The position numbers and the translations under genes are program-made. DNA of 64,000 bases from Pseudomonadota bacterium (lineage in GTDB: Bacteria > Chloroflexota > UBA6077 > JAJPHF01). Positions 9,276 to 17,334 of this stretch are shown piece after piece. Location: contig JAJPHF010000168.1 in assembly GCA_021325365.1 (NCBI GenBank), positions 6,206 through 70,205 on the forward strand. The letters are read 5' to 3'. The notes beneath the pieces are model-generated. The model saw only the letters and a program-made list of their open reading frames with translations, did not search any database and was not told the DNA's origin. Each line of letters starts with the position of its first letter. Within the stretch, counting starts at the first letter, position 1.

Positions 9276-11225
9276 ATGCCCCAGGTGGACGCGATCACGC
9301 TCCAGGTCGTCGCGGCGACGCTGTCGGGCATCGTCCGCGAGATGCAGAACAGCCTCTACCGGACCGGCTACTCGACGATCATCCGCGAGTCGCACGACGC
9401 GAGCTGCGCCATCCTGGACGCGGCGGGGCGGCTGGTGGGCCAGCACGTCGTGCTGCCGCTGCACATGGGCGCGTTCCCGGCCTGCGCCGAGGCGCTGCTC
9501 GCCCGCATCCCCGCGGCCGAGATGGCGCCGGGCGACGCCTACATCATGAACCACCCCTACTACGGCGGCAGCCCCCACGCCTCGGACATGGCGGTGCTGA
9601 GCCCCGTGTTCTACGAGGGGCGGCTGGTGGCGTTCTGCTGCAGCATGGCGCACAAGCCGGACATCGGGGGGACGGTGCCGGGCAGCGGGGCGGGCGACGC
9701 GCGGGAGCTGTTCCACGAGGGGCTGCAGGTGCCGCCCGTGCGGTATGTCGACGGCAGAGGGGGGACGCCCCCCCGGCCCCCCGGTCCTGGGGAGAGAGGA
9801 AAGGGAGGAGATGTGGGGGGACACCCCCCAATCCCCCCGGCAGGGGAGCGCCCCTGCACCCCCGAAGAGAGGAGAGAGCAGCCCTCGGCAGGGGCGCGCC
9901 CCTGGACCCCCGGAGATGAGAGGAGAGGGCAGCCCTCGGCAGGGGAGCGCCCCCGCGCCCCCGGGGAGAGGATGGGGAGCGGCGCCCCGGCGGGGGAGCG
10001 CCCCCGCGCCCCCGGGGAGGGGGTGGCCCCCGTGCCGTCGCGGGCGGTGGAGGCGATCCTGCGGGCGAACAGCCGCACGCCGGAGCTGGTGGTGGGCGAC
10101 CTGCGGGGGCAGGTGGGGTGCAACCGGGTGGGCGAGCGGCGGCTGCTGGAGCTGTTCGCGAAGTACGGCGCGGCGACGCTGGAGGCGGCCTGGGCGACGC
10201 TGTTCGCCAAGACCGAGGAGCGGGTGCGGGCGGCGATCGCCACCTGGCCGGATGGGGAGTACCGCGCCGAGGCGACGACCGACAACGACGGGGTCGACCT
10301 GGACCGGCCGCTGACCGTGCGCGTGCGGGTCGAGAAGCGCGGCGACCGCATCTGCTTCGACTTTCGGGAGAGCGACGACCAGGCGCGCGGGCCGGCGAAC
10401 ATCCGGCCGCCGCTGGTGCGGGCGTGCTGCTACTACGCGCTGATCGGGCTGATCGACCCGCGGCTGCCGCCGAACTACGGGCTGGTGCGGGCGGTCGAGA
10501 CGCGGTTCCGGGAAGGCTCGTTCCTGGACCCGCGCTGGCCGGCCGCGGTGAACAGCTACATGCCGACAGCGCAGGTGGTGACGGAGGCGATCCTGGCGGC
10601 GCTGGGGCAGATGCTGCCGGCGTGGCAGGTGGCGTCGAGCGGCGGGACCGGCGCGCTGGTCATCGGCGGGCCGCGCGCGGACGGGGCGGGCGCGTACGTC
10701 CACTACGAGATCTACGGCTCGGCGAGCGGCGCGCGGCCGGACCGCGACGGCACCTCGGGCCTGTCGGTGCATCTGGGGAACAGCCAGATCACACCGATCG
10801 AGATCCTGGAGAGCGAGTTTCCGGTGCGGCTGCGCGAGTTCGCGCTGCGGCCGGACTCGGGCGGCGCGGGGCGCTTCCGGGGCGGGCTGGGGTACCGACG
10901 GGTGTACGAGGTGCTGGGCGAGAGCGCGCGGCTGTCGCTGCGCCTGGACCGGCACGTGGTGCCGGCGCGCGGGGTGGCGGGCGGGCTAGACGGGGCGCCG
11001 GGCGGCGTCGTACTGGAGCGCGCGGGCGAGGCGCCGCGGGCGCTGCCGTCGCGGCTCGGGGGGCTAGCGCTCCAGCGGGGCGACGTGCTGCGGGTGGACC
11101 GTCCGGGCGGCGGTGGCTACGGCGACCCGCGCACGCGCGACCCGGCGCGGGTGCAGGCCGACCTGGCCGACGGCTACGTGAGCCCGGGCGCGGCGGCCGA
11201 GGTGTACGGGGCGACGGGCGGCTAG
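9276..11225 (+). CDS. Hydantoinase B / oxoprolinase family subunit with in-frame repeat insertion
   Basis: The 649 residues match the HyuB/N-methylhydantoinase B/acetophenone carboxylase-type family (PF02538). Signatures are NSLYRTGYSTIIRESHDASC, QHVVLPLHMGAFP, GDAYIMNHPYYGGSPHASD and, C-terminally, VDRPGGGGYGDP. Usual length is roughly 520-580. The excess is an insertion at about residues 160-250 made of four 16-17-residue repeats (AGERPRAPGE-like) encoded by an interspersed DNA repeat. It lies between the expected PPVRYVDG and the resuming AVEAILRANSRTPEL. The partner subunit HyuA, normally adjacent, is absent. The family performs ATP-dependent ring opening or carboxylation together with HyuA, so activity here needs a partner elsewhere. 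The ATG follows GAGGTGGGCG. Confidence 0.88.
   Translation: MPQVDAITLQVVAATLSGIVREMQNSLYRTGYSTIIRESHDASCAILDAAGRLVGQHVVLPLHMGAFPACAEALLARIPAAEMAPGDAYIMNHPYYGGSPHASDMAVLSPVFYEGRLVAFCCSMAHKPDIGGTVPGSGAGDARELFHEGLQVPPVRYVDGRGGTPPRPPGPGERGKGGDVGGHPPIPPAGERPCTPEERREQPSAGARPWTPGDERRGQPSAGERPRAPGERMGSGAPAGERPRAPGEGVAPVPSRAVEAILRANSRTPELVVGDLRGQVGCNRVGERRLLELFAKYGAATLEAAWATLFAKTEERVRAAIATWPDGEYRAEATTDNDGVDLDRPLTVRVRVEKRGDRICFDFRESDDQARGPANIRPPLVRACCYYALIGLIDPRLPPNYGLVRAVETRFREGSFLDPRWPAAVNSYMPTAQVVTEAILAALGQMLPAWQVASSGGTGALVIGGPRADGAGAYVHYEIYGSASGARPDRDGTSGLSVHLGNSQITPIEILESEFPVRLREFALRPDSGGAGRFRGGLGYRRVYEVLGESARLSLRLDRHVVPARGVAGGLDGAPGGVVLERAGEAPRALPSRLGGLALQRGDVLRVDRPGGGGYGDPRTRDPARVQADLADGYVSPGAAAEVYGATGG
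9838..10023 (+). repeat. In-frame tandem repeat array inside the hydantoinase B gene (family B)
   Basis: Four units beginning CGGCAGGGGAGCGCCCC (or close variants) start at 9838, 9886, 9937 and 9988. The spacings of 48, 51 and 51 bases are all multiples of three, so the reading frame is kept. The DNA just before (from about 9789) and the first unit match the intergenic block at about 17112-17192. Confidence 0.8.
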
Positions 11226-11265
11226 ACGGCCGGGTACCCGGCGTGATTGATGGCCCACGGCCGGC

Positions 11266-11271
11266 TACAAT
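11266..11271 (+). promoter_or_regulatory. TACAAT -10 element before the LLM gene
   Basis: TACAAT lies 35 bases before the start codon in a very GC-rich gap. No clear -35 accompanies it. The same arrangement is seen at 9234 and 13276. Confidence 0.4.
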
Positions 11272-11306
11272 GCAGGCGACGTGGGGGAGCAAAGGGGAGT
11301 CAGCGC

Positions 11307-12404
11307 ATGAAAGCCGCCGTGTTCAGCCCCTCGCCGTACCGCGGGCCGGCGCCGCGGGGCACGTGGCCGGTGCCCACGACGACGTTCCAGCCCGAGCTGG
11401 CCCAGCAGTCGTTCGAGGCGAGTCTCAGCAACTTCCAGCTCGCGGACGAGCTGGGCTACGACTGGGTGACGGTGGCCGAGCACCACTTCGCGCCGATGTC
11501 GCTCACGCCGAACCCGATGATCATGGCCGGGGCCATCACGCAGCGGGTGAAGCGCGCGAAGGTGGCGGTGCTCGGGCCGACGGTGCCGATTCTGAACCCG
11601 GTGCGCGTGGCCGAAGAGTTCGCCATGCTGGACAACATGACGGGCGGCCGCGTGGTGGCGGGGATGCTGCGCGGCACGTCGAACGAGTACGTGACGTACA
11701 ACGTGAACCCGGCGGAGTCGCGGGACCGGTTCGAGGAAGCGATCCGGCTGATCATCAAGACCTGGACGGAGCCGGAGGTGTTTGGCTGGGCGGGGCGGTA
11801 CTACGAGTACCGCGCGGTCTCGATCTGGCCGAAGCCGGCGCAGTCGCCGCACCCCCCGATCTACATCTCCGGCTCCAGCCCGGAGTCGGGGGACCTGGCC
11901 GCCAAGTACCGCCTGCACATCGGGTTCGCGTTCACGACGGTGCCGTTCGCCAGCCAGGCGGCGCGGTACTACCGCGAGCAGTGCCAGAAGCAGGGGTGGG
12001 AGCCGACGCCGGACCACGTGATGTACCGGCTGGGCGTCCACGTGGCCGAGACGGACGAGCAGGCGTACCAGGACCTGTACGAGGCCGGCGCGGCGCAGCG
12101 GCGGATCGCGTTCAGCACGAGCAACAAGGCAGTGGACGAGGCGGCGGCGAGCGCGGGCTACTACGGCCGCGACGTCGAGACACAGCGGGCGCGGCACGAG
12201 GGCCACGAGCTGCAGAAGCGCGTCGAGGTCGGGCAGATCATGGTCGGCAGTCCGGAGACGGTGTTCGAGCGAGTGCGCTGGATCCACGACGAGCTGGGCG
12301 CGGGGATTCTGGAGCTGAACTTCCAGGGCCTGCCGGGCGGCAAGACGCACCGCTCGATGGAGCTGTTCGCGACGAAGGTGCTGCCGCGCATGCGGGAACT
12401 CTGA
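11307..12404 (+). CDS. LLM-class flavin-dependent oxidoreductase
   Basis: This 365-residue luciferase-like monooxygenase (TIM barrel, PF00296) shows ADELGYDWVTVAEHHF near the N-terminus, the usual LLM block with the active-site His region. It also has NPVRVAEEFAMLDNMTGGRVVAGMLRG and the late VGSPETVFERVRWIHDELG. Whether it uses FMNH2 or F420H2 cannot be told. The start ATG after AAAGGGGAG is preferred over an upstream in-frame start. It is paired with an alpha/beta hydrolase one base downstream, the same pairing as the LLM and hydrolase genes at 35-37 kb. This suggests oxidation of a substrate, perhaps Baeyer-Villiger-like, followed by ester or ketone cleavage. Confidence 0.9.
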   Translation: MKAAVFSPSPYRGPAPRGTWPVPTTTFQPELAQQSFEASLSNFQLADELGYDWVTVAEHHFAPMSLTPNPMIMAGAITQRVKRAKVAVLGPTVPILNPVRVAEEFAMLDNMTGGRVVAGMLRGTSNEYVTYNVNPAESRDRFEEAIRLIIKTWTEPEVFGWAGRYYEYRAVSIWPKPAQSPHPPIYISGSSPESGDLAAKYRLHIGFAFTTVPFASQAARYYREQCQKQGWEPTPDHVMYRLGVHVAETDEQAYQDLYEAGAAQRRIAFSTSNKAVDEAAASAGYYGRDVETQRARHEGHELQKRVEVGQIMVGSPETVFERVRWIHDELGAGILELNFQGLPGGKTHRSMELFATKVLPRMREL

Positions 12405-12405
12405 G

Positions 12406-13248
12406 ATGAACGAGGACAGGGGCACAGTGGAACAGCAACCGCAGGGCGCGGCAGCCGTGATGGACGCCGCCTTCGAAGAGCGTTACGTCGAGGCGGACGG
12501 ATTCCGCATTCGGTACCTGGAAGCGGGGCGCGGCGAGCCACTGGTCTGGCTGCACGGCGCGGGCGGGCTGCGGCGGTCGCCGGCGCAGGACCTGCTGGCC
12601 CGGCAGTACCGGGTCATCCTGTTCGAGGTGCCCGGATTTGGCCAGTCGCCGGTGAACGAGCGGTCGCAGTCGATCCCGGACATCGCGCGCACGATGGCGC
12701 GGGCGGCCGACGCGCTGGACCTGGGGCGGTACAACCTGCTGGGGCACTCGTTCGGCGGGCGCGTCGCCATCTGGTGGGCGGTGCAGGAGCCGGAGCGCTT
12801 GCAGGCCCTGGTGCTGGCGGCGCCGGCGGCGATCGTGCCGGCGAACCACGTGCGACAGGCGGCGCCCGAGAGCCGGGCGAACCTGCTGTACCACCACCCC
12901 GAGCGCGTGCCGCCGCTGCCCCGCCCTGACCCGGCGATCCTGGCGAAGCAGGAGGCGCTGCTACAGCGCGTCTCGGGGCCGCGGCCCGACGTGGAACTGG
13001 AGCGGCGGATGGGCGACATGCCGGTGCCGACGCTCGTCCTGTTCGGCACCGAGGACCTCATGATCCCGGCCGAGATGGGCCGCGCCTACCGCGAGAAGCT
13101 GCCGAACTGCCACTACGTGCTGGTGTACGACGCGGGTCACGGCCTGGACGCCGACCGGCCGGAGGCGTTCGCCAGCGTGGTGAGCGACTTCCTGGAGCGG
13201 CGCGAGGCGTTCGTCGTCAACCGGACGAACGCGCTCATCAACCCGTAG
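12406..13248 (+). CDS. Alpha/beta hydrolase, partner of the upstream LLM
   Basis: This 280-residue alpha/beta hydrolase fold protein has the oxyanion HGAGG block, nucleophile elbow GHSFGG (Ser115), acid Asp in LVLFGTEDLMIP and catalytic His in YDAGHGLDADRPE. It resembles meta-cleavage-product hydrolases and related C-C or ester hydrolases. The ATG begins one base after the LLM stop codon, so the two genes are almost certainly cotranscribed. It is clearly paralogous to the hydrolase at 35153-35938, sharing the C-terminal block SDFLERxEAFVV. Substrate unknown. Confidence 0.88.
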   Translation: MNEDRGTVEQQPQGAAAVMDAAFEERYVEADGFRIRYLEAGRGEPLVWLHGAGGLRRSPAQDLLARQYRVILFEVPGFGQSPVNERSQSIPDIARTMARAADALDLGRYNLLGHSFGGRVAIWWAVQEPERLQALVLAAPAAIVPANHVRQAAPESRANLLYHHPERVPPLPRPDPAILAKQEALLQRVSGPRPDVELERRMGDMPVPTLVLFGTEDLMIPAEMGRAYREKLPNCHYVLVYDAGHGLDADRPEAFASVVSDFLERREAFVVNRTNALINP

Positions 13249-13275
13249 CCGCTCGGGCCGGGCGCGTCGGGGCGC

Positions 13276-13281
13276 TACAAT
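13276..13281 (+). promoter_or_regulatory. TACAAT -10 element before the Uma2 gene
   Basis: TACAAT lies 48 bases before the chosen start codon, with no recognisable -35 hexamer. Confidence 0.35.
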
Positions 13282-13329
13282 TCCCTCGGACACGGGCAGG
13301 CGGTGGGTCCGCAAGGCAGGAGCACAGGC

Positions 13330-13881
13330 ATGGCAGTCGAGCCCAAGCTGATGACGGCCGCGGAGCTGGAGCGGTTGCCGCGCGACGGCCGGCGCTACGA
13401 GCTGGTCCGCGGAGAGTTGCGCACGATGCCCCCAGCAGGCTTCGAGCACAGCGATCTGACGCTGGTGTTTGCGTGGTCGCTGGCTTCCCACGTGAGGGCT
13501 CAAGGGCTTGGCAAGGTACTTACGGGCGATCCTGGCTTTCGGCTGACGACGGACCCCGACACGGTGCGTGCGCCGGACGTAGCGTTCGTGCGGCGTGAGC
13601 GGGTGGAGGCCGCGGGCCGGGTGACGGGCTACTGGCCCGGCGCGCCCGATCTGGTGGTCGAGGTCATCTCCCCGAACGACCTGTACACCGAGGTGGACGA
13701 GAAGATCGCCGAGTGGCTGGAGCACGGCGCGCGGCTCGTGTTCGTCGTGAACCCACGGCGGCAGACGGTGGCGGTCCACCGGCCGGGTCAGCCGACGCGG
13801 ACGCTGGCCGGGGAGGACTTGCTGGCCGGCGAGGACGTGGTGCCGGGCTGGACGCTCCGCGTGCGGGAGCTGTTCAGCTAG
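13330..13881 (+). CDS. Uma2-family (DUF820) PD-(D/E)XK nuclease-fold protein
   Basis: This 183-residue protein carries the Uma2/DUF820 signatures. N-terminal MTAAELERLPRDGRRYELVRGEL is followed by PDVAFV, the core PDLVVEVISPND with its acidic nuclease-fold residues, and EKIAEWLEHGARLVFVVNP with the family Lys/Glu pattern. Members have a restriction-endonuclease-like fold, occur in many copies in Cyanobacteria and Chloroflexota, and have no firmly known role. The ATG after AGGAGCACAGGC is preferred over a GTG 27 bases upstream. It stands alone. Confidence 0.88.
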   Translation: MAVEPKLMTAAELERLPRDGRRYELVRGELRTMPPAGFEHSDLTLVFAWSLASHVRAQGLGKVLTGDPGFRLTTDPDTVRAPDVAFVRRERVEAAGRVTGYWPGAPDLVVEVISPNDLYTEVDEKIAEWLEHGARLVFVVNPRRQTVAVHRPGQPTRTLAGEDLLAGEDVVPGWTLRVRELFS

Positions 13882-14014
13882 CGGCAGCGCGCAGCCCGGC
13901 TCAGCCGGCGGCCGATGCCGGGGCGGCGGTGGGCGAGGCCGCGAGCGGGCGCGAGATCTGCCCCTACTAGACCCCCTACCGCTGCCACCGGCTGGTCCTG
14001 CCCGGTGGCGCTGC

Positions 14015-14566
14015 TCACCGCGCAGGCGGCGGTGAGGGCTGGGGGAACCGCCAGCGCGTCATGCTGGTCGGGAAGGTGTTCCAGGCGAAGGCGACGCGCG
14101 GCCGGAGCACCCAGAGGCCGCCATTGTCCCACTGCTCGGGCGGCGGCCGGTAGTCGTGGGAGGCAGCGTACTTCGCCGTGAAGGCCGCGGCTAGCCGCTC
14201 GGCGAGCGCCCGCTCGGGAGGGCTCGCCGCCTGGCTCTCGCCCTCCAGGATGACCACGTCGTCGCCGCTCTCCAGGTGGACCGTCAGGGCCGGGTTCGTG
14301 GCGAGGTTGCGGGCGCGGCGGGTGGCCGGGCTGCCCTCGAAATAGAGCGCGCCGTCGAGCCAGACGGCCCAGGCGGGCATCGCGTGCGGCCGCCCGTCGG
14401 GGCGCGTGGTGCTGAACCAGTAGTTGCGCGCGGCTTCCAGCCGCTCGACGGCCCAGCTCCAGGGCAACATGCCCTCCTCGGTTTCGGGCACGCCGTAATC
14501 CTTGGGCAGTAGCGGGCGGTCGCGCAGCGGCTCGACAGGCCGCGGGGCAGCGGGCGAGTCTGGCAC
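14015..14566 (-). CDS. Pyridoxamine 5'-phosphate oxidase-like split-barrel flavoprotein
   Basis: This 183-residue protein has the FMN- or F420-binding split-barrel fold. YWFSTTRPDGRPHAMPAWAVW is the classic first-strand block, and LYFEGSPATRRARNLATNP is the conserved strand-helix block that binds cofactor phosphate. The C-terminal FAWNTFPTSMTRWRF resembles actinobacterial and chloroflexal F420-linked PPOX proteins. Whether the cofactor is FMN, F420 or heme cannot be told. A TATCAT -10-like hexamer lies on the minus strand at 14614-14619, 48 bases before the ATG. The gene stands alone between Uma2 and the MFS transporter. Confidence 0.82.
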   Translation of the reverse strand: MPDSPAAPRPVEPLRDRPLLPKDYGVPETEEGMLPWSWAVERLEAARNYWFSTTRPDGRPHAMPAWAVWLDGALYFEGSPATRRARNLATNPALTVHLESGDDVVILEGESQAASPPERALAERLAAAFTAKYAASHDYRPPPEQWDNGGLWVLRPRVAFAWNTFPTSMTRWRFPQPSPPPAR

Positions 14567-14641
14567 GGATCCTCCAGAGAGTCGAGCGCGCTCGGGGTGG
14601 TGCTGGTGCCAACATGATACAGGGTGCGTGGCCTATCGGCG

Positions 14642-15919
14642 CTACACCGGGACCGGCCGATCACCGGACGGCTTGGACGCGCGGCTAGCGATGACGCGCA
14701 GGTAGACGAGGCCGAGGGCGATGCCGAGGAGGCAGCAGGCGCCGTCGACGGCGAGGGCGGCGCGCACGTCCCAGCGGGCGGCCACGGCGCCGGTGAGGGT
14801 GGCGCCGAGGGGCGTGGTACCGGTGAAGAGCAGGCCGTAGAGCGCGAGGACTCGGCCGCGCAGCGGGTCGGGCGCGAGCAGCTGGACGTGGGTGTTGGCG
14901 CCCGCGGAGAAGGCGACGCTGGCCATGCCCTGGAGGAAGAGCAGCGCGAGCATCAGCGCGTAGGTGGGCGCGACGGCCAGCAGGCCCATGCCGAGGGCGA
15001 AGAGGGTGCCCGCGCCGACGACCCAGCGGCGGGAGGTGCCGGCCTGGGCGGCGACGACCACGGCGCCCAGCACGGAGCCCAGCCCGAGCGCCGAGTTGAG
15101 GCCGCCGAAGCCGGTGGCGCCGGAGTCGAGCGTGTAGCGGGCGAGGAGCGGCAGGATCACGTTGAAGTTGTAGCCGAAGGTGCCCAGCGCGCAGACGAGC
15201 AGCAGCGTGAAAGCGATCTCGGGGGTGCGCCAGGAGTAGCGCAAGCCCTCGCCGACTTGCTGCGCGACGCTGCCGTGCAGCGGACCGCTGGCCGTAAAGA
15301 ATTCCTCGGGGCGCATCAGCCAGAGGGCGACGAGCACGGCGACGTAGCTAATGGCGTTCAGCAGGAAGCAATCGGAGACGCCGACGGCCGCGATGGCCAC
15401 GCCGCCGAGCGCGGGGCCGATCACGCGCGCGCCGTTGTTCAGCGCCGAGTTCATGGCGATGGCGCTGCCTACCTGGTCGCGGGGCACTAGCTCGGAGGGG
15501 AACGCGCGCCGGGCCGGCTGCTCCAGCGCCACGGCGACGCCGTAGACGAGGGTGAGCGCGTAGACGTGCCACAGCTCGATGCGCCCGAGGGCGACCAGGC
15601 CCCACAGGGCGAGCGCCTGGAGCATGCGCACGGCCTGGCTGACGAGCAGGAAGTCGCGCTTGGGCATGCGGTCGGCGATCACGCCGCCGACGAGCGTGAG
15701 CGCGAGGATGGGGACGAACTGCAGGGCGGTGACGGTGCCGAGCGCGAGCGGCGAGCCGGTGAGGTCGAGCACCAGCCAGGCCTGGGCCATGCGCTGCATC
15801 CAGGTGCCGCTCTGCGAGATGAGCTGGCCGACGAAGAAGAGGCGGTAGTTGCGGGTATGCAGCGCCGCGAACGAGCGGTCGAGCGCCCGCCCCCGCCGCC
15901 CCGCCGTGTCCTTCGCCAC
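14642..15919 (-). CDS. MFS transporter (MFS_3 / EntS-like exporter)
   Basis: This 425-residue integral membrane protein has about twelve predicted helices. The N-terminus, ALHTRNYRLFFVGQLISQSGTWMQRMAQAWLVLDLTGSPLALG, marks the MFS_3 (PF05977) branch that includes enterobactin and multidrug exporters. GGVIADRMPKRDFLL is the inter-helix motif A equivalent. The GTG start follows GGGAGGCGGC; the open frame further upstream is Gly/Pro-rich and not transporter-like. It ends about 75 bases from the oppositely placed flavoprotein start. Substrate unknown; likely proton-driven efflux. Confidence 0.88.
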   Translation of the reverse strand: MAKDTAGRRGRALDRSFAALHTRNYRLFFVGQLISQSGTWMQRMAQAWLVLDLTGSPLALGTVTALQFVPILALTLVGGVIADRMPKRDFLLVSQAVRMLQALALWGLVALGRIELWHVYALTLVYGVAVALEQPARRAFPSELVPRDQVGSAIAMNSALNNGARVIGPALGGVAIAAVGVSDCFLLNAISYVAVLVALWLMRPEEFFTASGPLHGSVAQQVGEGLRYSWRTPEIAFTLLLVCALGTFGYNFNVILPLLARYTLDSGATGFGGLNSALGLGSVLGAVVVAAQAGTSRRWVVGAGTLFALGMGLLAVAPTYALMLALLFLQGMASVAFSAGANTHVQLLAPDPLRGRVLALYGLLFTGTTPLGATLTGAVAARWDVRAALAVDGACCLLGIALGLVYLRVIASRASKPSGDRPVPV

Positions 15920-16040
15920 GCCGCCTCCCGCCGCGCCCGCCCGCCCGAGTCTACCGCCGCCAGGGCCGGACGGCCAAGGCATCGAGCGGCTCGCGGTCCC
16001 GGAGGGTATGATGCCGGCGGTTCGGCGGGAGGCGGCGGGC

Positions 16041-17066
16041 TTACAGGCCGTAGAGGGCGCGGGCGTTGTCGTCGAGGATCTTGTCGATGACGGCGGGGCT
16101 GATCGGGGCGCTTTCCTTCAGGCGGCGCAGCGCCTCGATCTCCGTCGCGGTGTCGGCGTGGCCGTAGTCCGAGCCGATGACCAGATTGTCCTCGCCGGCG
16201 TACTGGAGCACGTAGGGCAGGTCGTCGTCGGTCTGGCAGGCGACCCAGATGCGGTTCTCGCGCAGCGGGTTGGGCGGCAGCGGATCGCCGCGGCGCTCCA
16301 GGCGGCGGCCGAGGTCGTGGAGGGCGTAGGGCACCCACTGGGCCGCGATTTCGATGAAGCCGAAGCGCAGCTTGGGGAAGCGGCTGGGGATGCCGTGGAA
16401 GAGCAGCGCGTGGAAGGCGGCCACGTTCGGCAGCTTGAAGCGCGCGAAGCCGCTATCGCCCTCGTAGAGGTCGAACTGGGCGAAGTTGCCGGTGGCGGAG
16501 TGGACGCAGACGGGCACGTCGAGGTCGCTGGCGCGCTCGTAGAGGGGGAAGAAGTAGGGGTCGGTGAGCCGCCGCTCGCCCTCCAGGCCGCGGATGAACA
16601 CCGCGCAGGCGCCCTGCTCGCGCGCCCGGTCCAGCTCGGCGAGCGCCGCGTCCATCGTCATGAGCGGCAGGACGGCGGCCCAGCGCAGCCGCCCCTTGCC
16701 GTGCGCCCAGATGTCGGCCATCCAGCGGTTGTAGCTGCGGCACAGGGCCAGCTCGACCTCGGGCCGGCTGGTGAGCGGGCTGAGGAAGATGCTGGGGTAG
16801 AGCACCTGGACATCGACGCCGAGGGCGTCCATGTGCTGGAGGCGGAGGGCGACGTTGCGCATCTCCCGGGAGGCCTCGGGCGTGTCGAGGCCGATGTTGG
16901 TCTGCTTGCCGCGCCGGCGGCCGTCCACGACCCACCACTCGATGTCGGCGCCGCTCGGCCCGGGCGCGACGGTTACTTGGGGGCGGAACTCGCGCTCGGC
17001 CGCGGTCATGTAGTCCCAGGTGGCCTCGTTCTCGATCACGTGGGCATCGGCGTCGATGACTGGCAT
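16041..17066 (-). CDS. Amidohydrolase family 2 (ACMSD-like metal-dependent hydrolase)
   Basis: This 341-residue protein of PF04909 begins MPVIDADAHVIE, where the DxH metal-binding pair sits in the first strand. Further likely metal or catalytic residues are the His in VPVCVHSATG, the His in FHALLFHG and the Asp in NLVIGSDYGHADT. The family includes decarboxylases and hydrolases of aromatic-ring fission products. The ATG follows AAAGGAGCAAGGCC. It lies downstream of three SBP genes on the same strand but is separated from them by a repeat-filled 268-base gap, so cotranscription is uncertain. Confidence 0.87.
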   Translation of the reverse strand: MPVIDADAHVIENEATWDYMTAAEREFRPQVTVAPGPSGADIEWWVVDGRRRGKQTNIGLDTPEASREMRNVALRLQHMDALGVDVQVLYPSIFLSPLTSRPEVELALCRSYNRWMADIWAHGKGRLRWAAVLPLMTMDAALAELDRAREQGACAVFIRGLEGERRLTDPYFFPLYERASDLDVPVCVHSATGNFAQFDLYEGDSGFARFKLPNVAAFHALLFHGIPSRFPKLRFGFIEIAAQWVPYALHDLGRRLERRGDPLPPNPLRENRIWVACQTDDDLPYVLQYAGEDNLVIGSDYGHADTATEIEALRRLKESAPISPAVIDKILDDNARALYGL

Positions 17067-17334
17067 GGCCTTGCTCCTTTGCCAAATGGCAAGTGGGGGG
17101 CACCCCCATACCCCCGGGGATAGAGAGATCAGGGAAGCTGGGGGGACACCCCCCACGCCCCCTGCCAGGGGGCACCCCTGGACCCCCGGGGAGAGGGAGT
17201 GGTCGGAACCCGCCCCCCGCCAGCGGATACCCCTGGACCCCGGGGAGACGGCCGGGGGGAAATGCGCCCAAGCTCCCTGCCAGGGGACACCCCTGGACCC
17301 CGCAGAGGGGGCGTCCGTTGACCCCGGGACCGGA
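17067..17334. repeat. Intergenic GC-rich tandem repeat block (family B)
   Basis: Roughly 57-60-base units contain CACCCCTGGACCCCCGGGGAG-like cores, with copies near 17160, 17217 and 17277. The segment at about 17112-17192 aligns closely with 9789-9867 inside the hydantoinase B gene. No credible reading frame is present. Confidence 0.75.

Noticed and set aside
9838..10023. CRISPR-like array
   Set aside because: Units are directly adjacent without unique spacers, and no cas gene is near. It is a tandem repeat within a reading frame.
8124..10955. Open frame of 943 codons on the minus strand
   Set aside because: Lies opposite the GGDEF and hydantoinase B genes, which have clear family signatures; the translation is Arg/His/Pro-rich noise.
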